This document shows positions 33,971-46,874 of a DNA stretch of 64,000 nucleotides, in pieces (position 1 is the first letter of the stretch; each line of letters opens with the position of its first letter). Source of the DNA: Hypoxylon rubiginosum (lineage: Eukaryota; Ascomycota; Sordariomycetes; Xylariales; Hypoxylaceae). The notes under the pieces were generated by a model that did no database searches, was not told the DNA's origin, and worked only from the letters and a program-made list of their open reading frames with translations. The stretch spans positions 1-64,000 of the forward strand of contig CADCXA010000006.1 of the NCBI GenBank assembly GCA_902806565.1. Direction: 5' to 3'. The translations under genes were made by a program, and so were the position numbers.

Positions 33971-35831
33971 ATGGCTTCCTCATATTCTCCCGACTACATT
34001 ATCGTCGGTGGTGGCACATCAGGCCTTGTTGTGGCCAGCAGGCTGTCCGAAAACCCCGATGTTCAGGTCCTCGTGCTTGAAGCCGGGGAGGACCTCATTG
34101 CTGATCCTAGGGTCATCATCCCGGCTCTCTGGACGGCCCTTATGGGCTCCGAAGCCGACTGGCAGTACAAGTCCGTGCCTCAACCCGGGCTGGAAGGCCG
34201 ATCTATTCGAATGCCCCAGGGCAAAGCTCTCGGCGGCTCTTCGGCTATCAACGGCCAGGCTTTCATTGCCCCAGCCCAAGCTGAGATCGATGCTTGGGCG
34301 GAGCTGGGTAACCCTGGATGGGACTGGGCTGGTCTAGTGCCCTCATACAAGAAGTCATACACGCTTCTCCCACCGCCGGATCAAGCTACGCTCGAGCACC
34401 TTGGTATTGACTGGATCGATGACGAATACCGTGGCACCTCGGGTCCTATTAAGGTGTCCTTCCCAGGCATCATTCAGAACCCCATGTGCAAGGCATGGAT
34501 CGATGCCTTCCGCGGCTTGAACAAGGTCACTAATGCCGGTAAGTTGTCAAAACGGGATGAGAGTATATGCGTGTGTGAGCAATTAATAACGCCTACACAC
34601 ATCAGATCCGTTTTCGGGTAATTCAATTGGAGGTTACAGCAATACGGCAACCGTCGATCCGGAAACCAAGACCCGGAGCTACGCAAACTCGGCATATGGC
34701 ACATCTATCCGCCAGAGACCCAACGTGCGGATTCTCACGGAGGCCAAGGTTCAGAAGATTTTGTTGACCAAGACGCCCGCTGGTACCGTCAAGGCCGTCG
34801 GTGTGCAAGCCCTGGTCGAAGGTAAGACAGAGACGTTCACACCCGCCAGAGACGTTATACTGGCAAGCGGTGTATTCAATACGCCTAAGCTCCTGGAGCT
34901 CTCGGGCATAGGTAATAAGGAGCTGCTGGAACGTCACGGAATCCAAGTCCACGTGAACCTTCCAGGCGTCGGCGAGAACCTTCAAGATCATCTCATGACG
35001 GGATTGAGCTACGAGGTAGTCGACAGTGTCATGACGGGAGACCCGCTTATGCGACAGGAACCCGAGGCGCTCGCCCAAGCCCAGAAGCTCTACGTCGAGC
35101 ACAAGACCGGCCCCTTCACCATCGGCGGCATGCAGTCTCACGCCTTCATGTCCACCCCCAACATCACCGAGCTGCTCGACAGATTTCCCCGTGCCCAGGG
35201 TGCCAGCGACACCGAGTATTACAACACGGTCCGTGCCATCCTCGAGCGTCCGGACAGCAGCTCCGTCGCGTGGCTCATGTTCCTGGCGCAGACGAACCTG
35301 CACGAGGGCGGCAAGAGCTTCGTCGGCTCGCAGTTCCTCGCCGAGAACTTCGCCAGCCTCGGGGTCGTCCAGTCGCACCCCTTTTCGCGGGGCACGACCC
35401 ACATCTCGTCGGCGGACGTCGACGCGGAGCCCAGCATCGACCCGCGCTACTTCTCGCACCCGGCCGACCTCGAGATCATGGCGCGGAACCTCCAGGCGAT
35501 CGACACGAAGCTGCGGCCCTCGGCGCAGCTCGCGCCCTTCTTCAAGCCCGACGGGAAGCGCAACCATCCGGACGCGTTTTGCGTCGAGGACTTGGACGGG
35601 GCGAAGAAGTACGTCCTCGACACGGTCACCACCGCGTACCATGCTTGCGGCTCGGCGGCCATGCTGCCCAGGGAAAAGGGAGGCGTCGTGGATCCGAGGC
35701 TGGTCGTGTACGGGACGGAGAACATTCGCGTCGTCGATGCTAGTATCTTCCCGCTGATCCCGCGCGGCAATATCATGTCTTCGGTGTATGCCGTGGCCGA
35801 GAAGGCGGCTGATATCATAAAGGGTAACTGA
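33971..35831 (+). CDS. GMC-family FAD-dependent oxidoreductase (597 aa)
   Basis: Exons 33971-34538 and 34606-35831 join across a 67-nt intron (GTAAGT...CATCAG). The N-terminus carries the dinucleotide-binding G-G-G-T-S-G at residues 13-18, with V-L-E-A-G after it. The first GMC signature is G-K-A-L-G-G-S-S-A-I-N-G; the second is A-S-G-V-F-N-T-P-K-L-L-E-L-S-G-I-G. The C-terminus has the catalytic His in T-A-Y-H-A-C-G-S-A-A-M and, at the second active-site position, Asn in P-R-G-N. GMC enzymes oxidise alcohols, sugars, choline or aryl alcohols; the substrate cannot be read here. There is no signal peptide, so it is probably intracellular. Length is normal for the family. Confidence 0.92.
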
Positions 35832-38800
35832 TGGAAGTCTGCGTATTGGAATGAATCCGGGAGCGACGGGTACATGACTGGGCTTCTAGACTGGAAAGCC
35901 ATTGTTAACATGCATGAGATATGTAACTACCTGATGATTTGTCTTCTTCTACGTTGGAATGTCGTACTCTGTCAAGACAGCATAACTCAGGTTCCTGAAA
36001 TTAACTTGTGACTTGATTATAGAATGATGATGACCTAGACGCTGTTAACAGTATAGTAGAGAAGCAGACAATGAACATACACTGAGATAGAGCCAGGTAG
36101 GCAATCTAAATTTAGATTACACAGGATTACAAGTCGAGGCTTAACATTCCGACCGTGAAAATGCACCAGCCGTATCGAAACTTATCATCGTGATAGAGTA
36201 TCGATCTATCGTAAATCATAAAACATACGGGACCGAAAGGCAAACCGTCAAACCATTTTTATCTCCCCCTTGCGCGGTGTTACTATCTATAGGCTTCCGC
36301 GTGTATCCCGCCCCACCATCGTGAGCATTAAGAGAGTGAGAGTGATTGTTGAACGCACCCGCGCCGGCACCCCAGCCTGCCCTGCGCGTAAACAGCGCAT
36401 CCCTAAACTCGACGCCATCGTACGTGTAGAGGCCCGGCTGACCGCGGTGCAGGGGCACCTGGTTCTAGCGCTACATAAGTAGTCCCTAGATAGCTGCGTC
36501 TAAAGTGCTGTCGATCAAATCAACTTTGCTTATTCTAATCTGATTCGTCGACGGGCTTGGCCTTCAATTTTGTCATTCGTTTTATGGATAAGACCGAATT
36601 GATCGGATGCCGCAGCCTCCGGGAATAGGATCGGTGGGTGTGGGCTGTGCGGCTACACTTCACGGTGCCATGATGCATTTATTGTTAAGCCGCAATTCCT
36701 CAATTAGGTAGGTTGTGTACGGTGTTACAGCGGAGAAGAAGGGAGGGGATGGTGGGTGGATATCGTGAGTGGTCGAATAGCAAAGCGAGATGCAGTTGGC
36801 GTTCTGTGCGGATGATTTTATTGATGATTTCTTCCGGCCGACCTACCCTGTTGAGTTACCGAAACGATCAGAACGATGTGTGTTGGTGCAAAGTATTTCG
36901 CCCTTCGTATCCGTCACCTACCTAACTTACCTAGCTCAAGGGTAGATCGCTGAAGATTGAAGATTTAAAATTTCGACAACAGGAACCCGAGGTCTTCCCG
37001 CAAGCGAACAGGAACAGGAACAAGGGTCTCTCAAGCTTATTCTTATTTTGCATGAATTTGACAAGGGGCACATGGTCCAATTGATGCGCGGTGCGGGCGA
37101 TGATCAATTGTGGCGACACTGGGGAAACAAGAGCCAGTCGTTCGTGTGCTGTGTGGTTGGATGAGAGAGTACGGAATAATTCAAGGTTGATCTCTTCATT
37201 TATCGTAGGGGTCGGACTAAGCGTAGGCTTCATCCTATCAACTCCTCGGAATGGCTAGTCTTTTTCTCTTTCGTCCCCTCTGCCCCTGAGCTACTCAGTC
37301 GGGGACCGATCGAATCCATTCTCTTCACCTTTTTCGGAATTTTGACTGCCGGGGATTCATGACGGCTAGCATGAATTACCTAGGAAAAACTAGACGTATG
37401 TTGATTCGAGCTAATAAGTGTATGATTCGTATTGCTCGAAAGTCTATATGGGCCACAATAATAATAATAAATTCGTCAGCGAAAGAAAAACTTGTTGTGA
37501 ACATGTTCGGTTTGTAGAGCGCTGGGTGCAAGATACGTCATTATTCGCCGATGAAATGCATTCCTACCTCGCATACGAATGGCCAAGTAGCCAAGATCCG
37601 GGGAAAGGCTTATTTTCCTGTCTTAGTTGCGACGAGCAGAACCGTTGCCGTTGCCGTTGCCGCCACCGAAACGATGCCATTGATGATTACCTATGATTTC
37701 ACCGTTGAAGAAATCGAGTGGTGGCGACGACTTGCCAAAAGGCGCCAAGTCGCAATTAATATCGGCTGTATTGAGCCAAATTTGGCCAAGCACCCCCACG
37801 TCCTTGACTATGCGAGTCGATGCGAGCGTTGTTATAGGCAGATCACCTATCTGAAACGCCACTACCACTGGCAATTATAGGGCAGGGGGCAGGGGGTCAT
37901 ACGCTATCGCGCAGATCTCCAACGCTGTGCGGCATGTCCAGCCGCGCTAGAACACGCTGGGCGACGGGCACGAGCCAGCCAAGTATTTTACCAGTTGTAC
38001 CTACACCTGTCCGCCTGTCAAGCAGCCAAGCTGCCAAGCAGCCCAAGCAACCCAAAGTGCGCCGCATCCATTGCTTGTGTCCTGCACTCTATTTGACTAA
38101 AAAAGGGGTAGCCAACGTGGTAGCGTGGTTGGTTCGACATCCAAACAAAGTTTATATCCACCATGTTGTAAGACATTGACGACAATTTGATCCATGCACG
38201 CCATCCCCCTTTCATCTCTCCGTTTTAGTCGAATCAGACGCCTCTTTTTGGAGCGCTTTCCATTTTCGTTTTCTCACATTTTCACATTCTCACATGCTTC
38301 CGAGAGTGGCTCCGATGATCCATGATCGGGTGAGGCAAGGTAGAGCCCGCTCTTCGAGCCGCCTGGGCGCCTAAAAGAAACGAAACCGGCGATCCCGCGC
38401 CAGGTGAAGACCGGGTTCGCAGGGGAAATGCCACCTGCGCTGCTTGCGCTCCTTGCCTGCTTGTTCTGCCAGTCTGCTTGCTGCAGTGGCTGAGTGGGAA
38501 ACAAACGGGAATTGCACGCAGGGCACGCAACGGCGTGGAGCGTGGAGAGTGGAGAGTCCGCCACTAAGGGGGCTATGGACCCCGTCCTCCGCTGGGTACT
38601 ATGCACTATGTAATCAAGTAAGCATTCACATTCACAACTATCAGCCAATGAGTGCGGAACTTGGAGCCAGACGTTCCCAGTCCGTTTGGTTCAGATCTGC
38701 CCGCCAAGGCGCGGCGTTCCACAAACCAGAGGCCCTTACCGGCCTCCCCCTCGCACGACCTAAGACGATCATGACGAGCCAAACGTTGATTGAGAAGACG

Positions 38801-39300
38801 TGACTGATATCTTTCTTCCGTATTACTTGCTACCTGAGTATTCCACCTACACGCGGTTTCCCGTAACGGCAGCTGTGATTCGGGAAAACCCACTCGCATG
38901 GATCGACCAGCAGGTTGGTGGAATATCAAATAACTACACCCTGACCCCAACTAAAAAATAGTAGCTTCTCCGGTCGTCGATTGGAAGATCAACGGAGCCC
39001 CTTGACAGGTAGTCCCTGCCGCTCCCATTATTCAAGTTACCTACTCTTTTTGTCGATTCACGATCGCAAACTTGTCAAGGTCTTGGTTTATAAAAACCTG
39101 CCTGCTCAGCCGCCTTCTACACACATCTTTACTCGACATCCTCGCGGTGTAAAGAGGTCCCTTACAGCTGCTATCACGGACGAGCTCCTCTCTTAGACAT
39201 ATATACATTCTTATTCCTTCGCTGTATCCATTCGTTTCCCCAACGCTCTTTAACTTTGTGTATATCCTATCGACATTAGTACGCTGAATACTTCGACACA
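35832..39300. other. Long intergenic region (3.5 kb), no supported gene
   Basis: Holds several short frames on both strands (36216-36458 minus, 37551-37880 plus, 38274-38648 minus, 38444-38803 plus) without recognisable domains, signal peptides or splice support; I call none. A (AAT)n run lies at about 37456-37470 and CCTAGGTA-like motifs near 36705, 36920 and 37380. The right end is the promoter of the aspartic protease, pyrimidine-rich just before the ATG. Confidence 0.4.
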
Positions 39301-40623
39301 ATGGTTGGCTCGGCTAGTACACTCGTCCTCGCCGCCGCGGTCGCCGGCATTGCGAACGCCACCCCTACCCCTCCACGAACTAAGGTTGGGACCTTCTCCG
39401 TCCCCCAGGTCCGGAACCCAGGCTTCAAGGCTCACGGCCCTGCGCAGCTGGCCAGGACCTACCTGAAATATGGCGCCAAGTTGCCGGACGGCCTTGCCCG
39501 GATCATGGCCGACTTCAATGTCTTCCGACGTGACAGTGGAAGCGCAAAGGCCACCCCGGAGCAGTACGATATCCAGTACCTGACGCCTGTGTCGATCGGC
39601 ACACCGCCTCAGCAGCTCAACCTAGATTTCGACTCCGGATCTTCTGACCTGTGGGTCTTCAGCACCGAGCAGCCGGCCAACTCCGTCAACGGCCAAACCC
39701 AATACGACCCGAGCAGCAGCAGCACAGCCAAGGAGATGAGCGGAGCCAGCTGGGATATCTCGTACGGTGACGGCAGCTCCTCCAACGGCGTGGTCTACCA
39801 GGATGTCGTCAATGTCGGCGGCGTATCGTTCGACAGCCAGGCGGTCGAGGCTGCGAGCAAAGTCTCGGCGCAGTTTACAAGCGACACGAACAATGACGGC
39901 CTACTCGGCCTTGCCTTCAGCAGCATCAACACGGTGTCGCCCACGCCGCAGAAGACGTTTTTCGACAACGTCGCACCTAACCTAGACACCGCGGTGTGGA
40001 CCGCAGATCTCAAGTACCACGAGGGTAGGCTAGACACCCCCCCCCCCCTCCCCCCCCCTTTTCCCCACCTTTATCAGCAAAGTCCGTCCTGTCGCAAGGT
40101 CACACTAACTCTCTAATTAGCTGGTACTTATGACTTTGGTGTCATCGACGACTCCAAGTACACTGGTGACATCACCTACACGGACGTCGACTCGAGCGAC
40201 GGGTTCTGGATGTTCACCACGTCCGGGTACAGCGTCGGCACGAACGCGAGCGTGAAGGCGGCGGGCTTCAAGGGCATCGCCGACACGGGCACGACGCTGG
40301 CGATGCTGCCGACGTCGGTGGTGACGGCGTACTACCGGCAGGTGTCGGGCGCCAAGCTGGACTCGCAGCAAGGGGGGTACACGTTCCCGTGCGACGCCAG
40401 CCTCCCCGACTTCCAGTTCGGCGTCGAGGGCGCCACCTTCAGCATCCCCGGCCAGTACGTCAACTACGCGCCCGTCGACGACTCCACCTGCTTCGGCGGC
40501 ATCCAGTCGGATGAGGGCATCGGCTTCTCCATCTGGGGCGACGTCGCCCTCAAGGCCGCCTTTGTCGTCTTCGACACCACACAGAGCACCCCCCGGCTGG
40601 GCTTCGCCAAGAAGAGCTCGTAG
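39301..40623 (+). CDS. Secreted penicillopepsin-like aspartic protease (A1 family, 408 aa)
   Basis: Exons 39301-40024 and 40121-40623 join across a 96-nt intron that has a long C-run and CTCTAATTAG at its end. Signal peptide about residues 1-20 (ending A-N-A). A propeptide follows to a Kex2-type Arg-Arg at 76-77, then the mature bilobal enzyme. The first catalytic motif is F-D-S-G-S-S at 110-115 (Asp111) and the second A-D-T-G-T-T at 295-300 (Asp296); the flap segment is S-Y-G-D-G-S-S. Two late cysteines (F-P-C-D and S-T-C-F) match the conserved disulfide of fungal pepsins. Likely an acid extracellular protease for nutrition or host-protein degradation. Confidence 0.93.
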
Positions 40624-41512
40624 ATACGTACCTACCTAACAGGTACAGAAGCTATTATTAGCACGCGCGCGCGAGAGAGAGACGCAAGCCCGCAAGCTCG
40701 GGAGGGTTTATTCTTTTCACTTCTTTACATATTACATACGGGGGCGCCATGGGTTTCACCGAGAGTCCGGGCGCTGGAAAACGGTCGCCACGTTTCTTGG
40801 CTGGATGAAATGAATGGACGACGAGGCAGCTTCGGACTGACCAATTGTTATTTGTATATGATATTGGTGTGGTGTGGGCGCATGCATGATCATCGCTTGT
40901 TAGAGATGTAGCGCTCTGTATATCTTTTCTTGGATAATGAATCTGATTCAAATCCACGTTCAATCGAATGGCTTCTTACATATTTGAATAGGTGATGGAA
41001 TCGGACACTGTGTGCCAATATCACTACCTATCAGCCTACTTACTATCTGCTGATAGCATTGAACGAAGATAGCCTGTTGATCTTCGATTCGAACTAATTC
41101 AGCTGGCTTTGGCTCCCCATGCCAAACCTTTTCGCATCAAATTGCCATTCTTTACTACCCACCATTACCAAAGCGGAAAATGGCTCAAGTGAATTCGACT
41201 ACGATTGGATAGGTATTGGACATTATTGGTCGCACAACTACACCTTACCCCTCAAGCCATTCCGTCAGCTCACCATTCTGCGGGACACATGCAACGAGAA
41301 CGAATAAAGTCACAGCCGACCTGTGATACCAAATCTGTTGCTACTACACCATTCAGCTGATTCTACAAGGCTGGCGGTAAGAAGAGAACACTACCCACCG
41401 AGGCAAATATGTTTCTCTCCTCCCCGTTATACCTGAAATTTCGTTTACCGGTATTGCTTACTTTTAGCAACGAACTCACTGGCCTTTTTTTTAATGCACG
41501 CCGTAGACTCCA
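40624..41512. other. Intergenic region upstream of the NLR-like gene
   Basis: Contains a short (GC)n/(GA)n tract at about 40662-40680, close after the protease stop. A 62-aa plus frame (41119-41307) has no supporting feature. The right part is the presumed promoter of the NLR-like gene. Confidence 0.45.
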
Positions 41513-44500
41513 ATGTCTGCGCGTGACGTACTAATCACGACAGCTGCGGCTCTCGTCATCATAGCTGCCGTGGCCATTATTGCTGATTTATTCCAGCTTC
41601 TTCCAACTAAAAACGATGCAAAGCACCAGAAATCGGCAATACCCTTGGCGGGGAATCAGGAAGCAGATAAACCACAGACATGGCGTCTTTTTATCGTTCC
41701 AACTCACGAAATCAATGCCTGCCCACTTAGCGATAGCAAACTCAGGGCCGCAATTGAAGTCAAGTTTCAAATACAGCTAGGCAGCTCGAAACTAGTGTTG
41801 TCTCGTGAGACCAACCAGTATTGTGCGACTCTTTCGTTCCAGGGAACCAAGTCTCCTTTCAAACGCGGCGAGAAATTCACTCTGGAGATCGCTACAAATC
41901 AGGAAGAAAAGGCAACGTTCGAGTATGATAGCCTCGAAAGGCGACAGAGGAAACAATGTTAACATATGATATAGAGTTACGCCTGATGATATATTCTTGC
42001 ATATAACTACGTTGTACGATGGTACGGGAGCCAAGGAAAATACTGTCGAGTATGCTACACCGTTTATTGGTACCATTTAATGGCCAAGCTAACCAATTCA
42101 CAGTATCGTCGTCGTTCCCGGCCTTGCCAGCCATCCATATGGTTCATTCAAGTCGCCACAGAATCCCACAGAGAACTGGCTACGAGACTATTTGCCACAA
42201 CGACTTCCTCATCTCCGAATTCTCGTCTATGGATATGACTCCAATCTTGTCGATCGAGAGAGCAAGGAAGGTATCGAAGAATATGCCACAAAATTGCTCA
42301 ATGCCGTGTATTTATATAGGGAGGACAGAGTGGTATAGCCTTCCAAATACAACTGGCGCTTTCTGACGACTAATTAAACTCAGACTTCTCAGCGTCCTGT
42401 CGTGTTCTTAGGTCATAGCCTTGGTGGCTTAATAATTAAGCAGGTATGTCTCCCATCCCAGTTAAGGAGTGTGAGAGCGCTAATAAGTTTAGGCATTGGT
42501 ACTTGCCAACACAAATAGTGATGAGAAGGACAGAGCACTCCTCAAGTCCTGCTACGGATTCCTGTTCTTCGGAGTCCCGAATCGGGGGCTTCGACATGAG
42601 GAGCTTACGGCCATCTTAGGTGACATGCCGGCAGGAGAACTTGTCACTAGTTTAGTCGTAGACAAGGATTCTGAACCCAAAGCCCTATTAAAGCAGCTTG
42701 GGAAAAACTTCATTGCGTCATTTTCAGGACGCAAACACAAAGTCGTAGCTTTTTACGAGACCAAAGGAAGCCCCACTGTCGAGGTTAGTCTTATACTTCA
42801 TTCGTAATGTTGTCAAATAAGCTGCTAACGTTAAACAGATGGATAGGGACGGAAATTGGGTAAGAAGTGGAAAGAAGAAATTAATGGTGACGGAGGACTC
42901 GGCAACCTTCATCGATGGAATCTACAGGATTCGTGATAAAGTGCCACTCTCAGCAAACCATTCGACAATGGTCAAATACGACACAGAGCATGATGAAAAG
43001 TATCTCGCAGTACAGCAACAGATCGTTAAAATGGTTGAGGATGCAGTTGACCCAGTCAAAGCGGCATTCTCCAATATGACAGGTGTGTAGGCCGCTGTTG
43101 ATGTAAAGATAACAGTTAGAGTATTTACCTAATATCTTGTTGTTTTAGAGCTGTCGCAGTCGCAAGCAAAAATACTAGCAGACTTCAAGCGAATGACTCC
43201 TATGGAACTAGTTACGAGGGATGTCATCGCTAATGCATATCCGAACACACTAGAGTGGTTTCTCAATGATCAACGCTTCGAGCAATGGCGCAGTTTTCCC
43301 GCCACATCACCCATACTCTGGATCTGCGGACCTCCTGGAAAAGGGAAGTCGGTGCTAGCCAAATTCTTAACGACCCATCTAGAACAACGCTCAGAAGATC
43401 ATGCTCAAAAGGCAGCTGTCGTCAGCTTTTTTTGCGACGCCCAAGATCCGCGATTTCGCGATCCCGCCAGTATTCTTTTTCAGCTGATCCTCCAACTCGT
43501 TGACTGCGAGGAGGCCTACAAAGTAATTCCTGATGAGCTCTGGAACGAACGAAGCAAGTTTTCCGAGATTTCACTCGGTTTGCTCTGGGAACTGTTCTCA
43601 ATACTCTTGGATCAGTCCCACCGTCAACGCGTGTACTGCCTGATAGATGCGCTTGACGAATGCCGAGAGGGCCCAGGCCAAGGCCATAAATATCAAAGGG
43701 AGTCCCAGCGCTCCGAACTACTCAGGAAACTAGTCGCACTATTCTCTCAGCATAGTGATCGACTGAGACTGCTGATTACCAGCCGCCCTGATGAGACCGA
43801 TATCGTATTGTATTTGGAAAAATACAAATACGACCTCATAGCACAAGAAAGCGATCTGGAAATATTCATAGAGTCAGAACTCGAGAATCTACCACAACCA
43901 GACTTTACAGAAGATCTGAGGGTGGCAATAAGGAAGAAGCTTCTCGCTCGTGCGGGAACGACGTTCCTTTGGCTTTCAATTGTCATGCGAGAGCTTGCTT
44001 CATTAAACATGCCAAGTTTACATCAAGTTGAAAATACGCTTAACAGTATTCCGCTAGAACTCAACAAGATGTATTATGAACTGCTTCAGCGCCTAGCAGA
44101 GCGAGATTCAAAGTTGGTGAAGATCTTAATTTGGGTGGCTTACGCAACGAGGTAATAAGGACTTCTAAACATCGTGGTTATATATTATCTAACTAACTAG
44201 TAAATCTGCAGGCCTCTCACTATAACCGAACTTCAGGATGCTCTAACTTTCGACCAACTCTCCAATCAACACCATCGATTATCGGAAATGGAGCACCACC
44301 GCCCTAGTCTTGATGCAAAATCAATCACTACGAAACTCGGCAGTTTTTTGTCCGTTACATATACGCCCGGCTATCGTTATCCTGGTGACTTTAGTATCGT
44401 ATCATTCCAGCATCAGTCAGCGAAAGATTTCTTTGATTACAACCGCGATTCTACCTTGTTCCGCCATTCAATTGGGATAGAACCGGATTTGTACATTGGC

Positions 44501-46414
44501 CGTACGTGCTTATATTATCTGACTTCTGATGAATTTGAAAATCGATCTGAATTCCACTCCGGGGCTATATCTCATCGCACAACTCATATTAGGAAATACT
44601 ATGAGAGTCATGCCAGATATCGTGGAGAGCCAACTGAAAGCGATTATGAGCCCACAGAGTCAGTATATGATGAGCGACCATTCTCATTCTTGCAATACGT
44701 TGGGACAAGTTGGTACAAACACATCAGGACCAGACTACAGGCAGAAGTTGAGGAAGACAACTCCATGATCAAACGAATTCTCGATAAAAACAACCAATTT
44801 CTACTAGTATGGACCAACACGCCACTTCTGAGTGAAAGATATTTCAATTTTAGCAGCTCGGGGCTTCGGTTTGAACCCTTCCTTAACCAGGATCGTTCTC
44901 TAGCTCGCATAGCTATTGATTTCGAAATCAACTGGTTGGCGGAGCAAATATTTGACGGCGAATACCCTGGCGAGAGCTTTAGTCAATATCAGCTCATGGA
45001 AATAGCCAAAGTATTACCTCAGACGTTCAAGTGGATGTACATCGAGCGGGTAAAGCGCTTACCACATGATCTTCTTGTATATCTTTCCCGCGGCGGCCTC
45101 ACTTACTCTACGTCAATAGAGGGTTTGGTACGTTACCAGCACATAGAACTAAAGGTTATTGGCGAAGCACTAGAAGCTATGCTCAAAATGATGTCGTTCA
45201 GAAGCGACTACAAGTTGGTTCAACTCCTTCTCAACAGAGCCCCAAATGTCACAATCACGGATACTCACGTCCGATATGCTATTCGATGTCGGAATGAAGA
45301 TGTCGTCAAACTTCTTCTCAATCAAGCCAAAAATAACACGATTACGCATAATAGCATTCAATGTGCCGTCAGAGAAGCGAATCGGGGTATTATATTATTC
45401 CTTCTCGATAAATTCCCGGATAGCATCACTACAGACAGTTGTATTCAGTGTGCTATTCAATATCGGGATGAAGTTATTATCAAACTTCTTCTTGATAAAG
45501 CCCCGGATATTACAATTACGGATAGCTGTATTCAATGTGCTATTAAAAACGGGAATGAAGGCATTATACGACTTCTTCTTGACACAGCTCCGAATGTCAC
45601 AATTACGGATGATCAACTCCGATGTGCTGTCCAGCAGGGAAATGGACAAATTCTCGAGTTATTATTGCGACAGACGCATTGCAACATTGCTATCTTGGAC
45701 GAACTTATCGATATCGCTCTCGGTTGCTCAAATAGAGAGAAGAGTGACAATGTGATGAGGCTACTGCTTAACATTTGCCACGCCGAAAGTCATGTAAGGC
45801 AAAAGCACTTAGTTTACGCCGCCCAACAAGGTTACTTCATGATTATCAGGCGTCTTCTTACTCTCTCAGGTCAAGACGAGAAGGTGATGCAATCGCTTAT
45901 TACTGAGAATGTGGTCATTGCCATATTGAAGAGTTGCTCGTTAGCATGGGTTAGACACCATGACATTAATGGTGTTATGGGATATATTGGTCAGGCGCGT
46001 ATACATTTCAGCATTAGCGAGGAAACGGCAGTACTCGCAGCTCAAAACCTACGCAGTTTCCAAGTGCCAGCCATGGACCAAATTCTGAAGATGAGAGCCC
46101 CTGGTCTTTCTATAAGTGAGGACCTAATAACAGCTGCTGCAAGCAATAAGTCTCGTGGGTGGGGTATCCTCAAGTTTCTTTTCAGTCGAGATCCAAGTGT
46201 AGCGTTCACAGACAATGCTATGCGTGCACTCTTTGGGAACGAGCTACAAGGGCAGCACACCTTAGAAGAGTTGGTCTATTCCCACCCACACCGTATCAGA
46301 ATTGCAGATTCAACCACACTCGAAGCTTTGAAAGAAAGATGGCCCAATTTGTTTACGACCTTGTCAACCAGCAAGGCGTTGCGTTTGACAATGCCACTAG
46401 ATATTAGCGTATAG
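41513..46414 (+). CDS. NLR-like (STAND) receptor: TM anchor, alpha/beta-hydrolase, NACHT, 29-aa repeats
   Basis: Eight exons rebuilt by frame and splice signals: 41513-41916, 41975-42061, 42104-42332, 42384-42443, 42493-42783, 42839-43082, 43149-44151 and 44212-46414; together 1506 residues. Residues about 5-31 form a hydrophobic anchor. A lipase/SesB-type alpha/beta-hydrolase starts with I-V-V-V-P-G-L-A-S (about 165) and has its nucleophile in G-H-S-L-G-G (Ser252). The NACHT NTPase has Walker A G-P-P-G-K-G-K-S at about 499-506 and Walker B L-I-D-A-L-D-E at about 603-609. The C-terminus has ankyrin-like 29-residue repeats at about 1117-1266. Such proteins act in fungal non-self recognition and programmed cell death; that role is inferred. 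The 42-nt intron (42062-42103) and the donor at 42333 are the least certain boundaries. Confidence 0.85.
45241..45690 (+). repeat. Tandem 29-codon repeats within the NLR-like gene
   Basis: Five consecutive units of 29 codons with pattern x-T-I-T-D-x-x-I-x-x-A-I-x-x-x-N-E-x-I-I-x-L-L-L-D-x-A-P-N. Units 3 and 4 (about 45425-45590) are the most similar at nucleotide level, sharing long runs such as ATTACGGATAGCTGTATTCA. They are four residues shorter than canonical ankyrin repeats (33) and presumably form short helix pairs. Near-identical internal units are characteristic of fungal NLR repeat domains that vary between strains. Confidence 0.75.
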
Positions 46415-46874
46415 CTGACCAAGTTCTTCCTGAAACCTGTTAGTATTATATAATGCAAATAGCTAATATTACACTACATAGTAGCATCACATAATTCAGA
46501 TTCTTTTCATATAGACTGCGTCAGATGGCACGGCCGACTTAAACGTTTGAAACTAAAGACGATTCGCCAGCCACGATCACTTCCATCCCTAGTGCTTTTC
46601 TTCCTAGTAAAACGAGTACCATCCAAGAAATGACTTGGATTAACTACCTGTAAGCAAACGCATGATTATATTTGTGTGATTCACGTGTTCCACGAAGTTA
46701 CAAAGTTTCTCCGTATCATCTCCAACTTACCCCTATTCTACAAGCTTTCCGACCTTCCATCGGCCGACCGATATAGACGATATCTTTTAAACAAGACCAA
46801 GCATTTCCTACCCCATCAGCCAACCAAATCCACACCTGTAGCTCTTACAGATCTCATCTGCCGATATCTCCTTA
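46415..46874. other. Intergenic region between convergent genes
   Basis: Lies between the stop codons of the NLR-like gene (plus) and the Q/P/Y/G/H-rich gene (minus). Should contain both 3' UTRs. No further feature recognised. Confidence 0.5.

Noticed and set aside
34623..35642. 339-aa minus frame inside the GMC oxidoreductase
   Set aside because: Antisense shadow of a GC-rich coding exon; the plus frame carries all GMC motifs.
45241..45690. CRISPR-like regular repeats
   Set aside because: The units are in-frame coding repeats without unique spacers, and the genome is eukaryotic.
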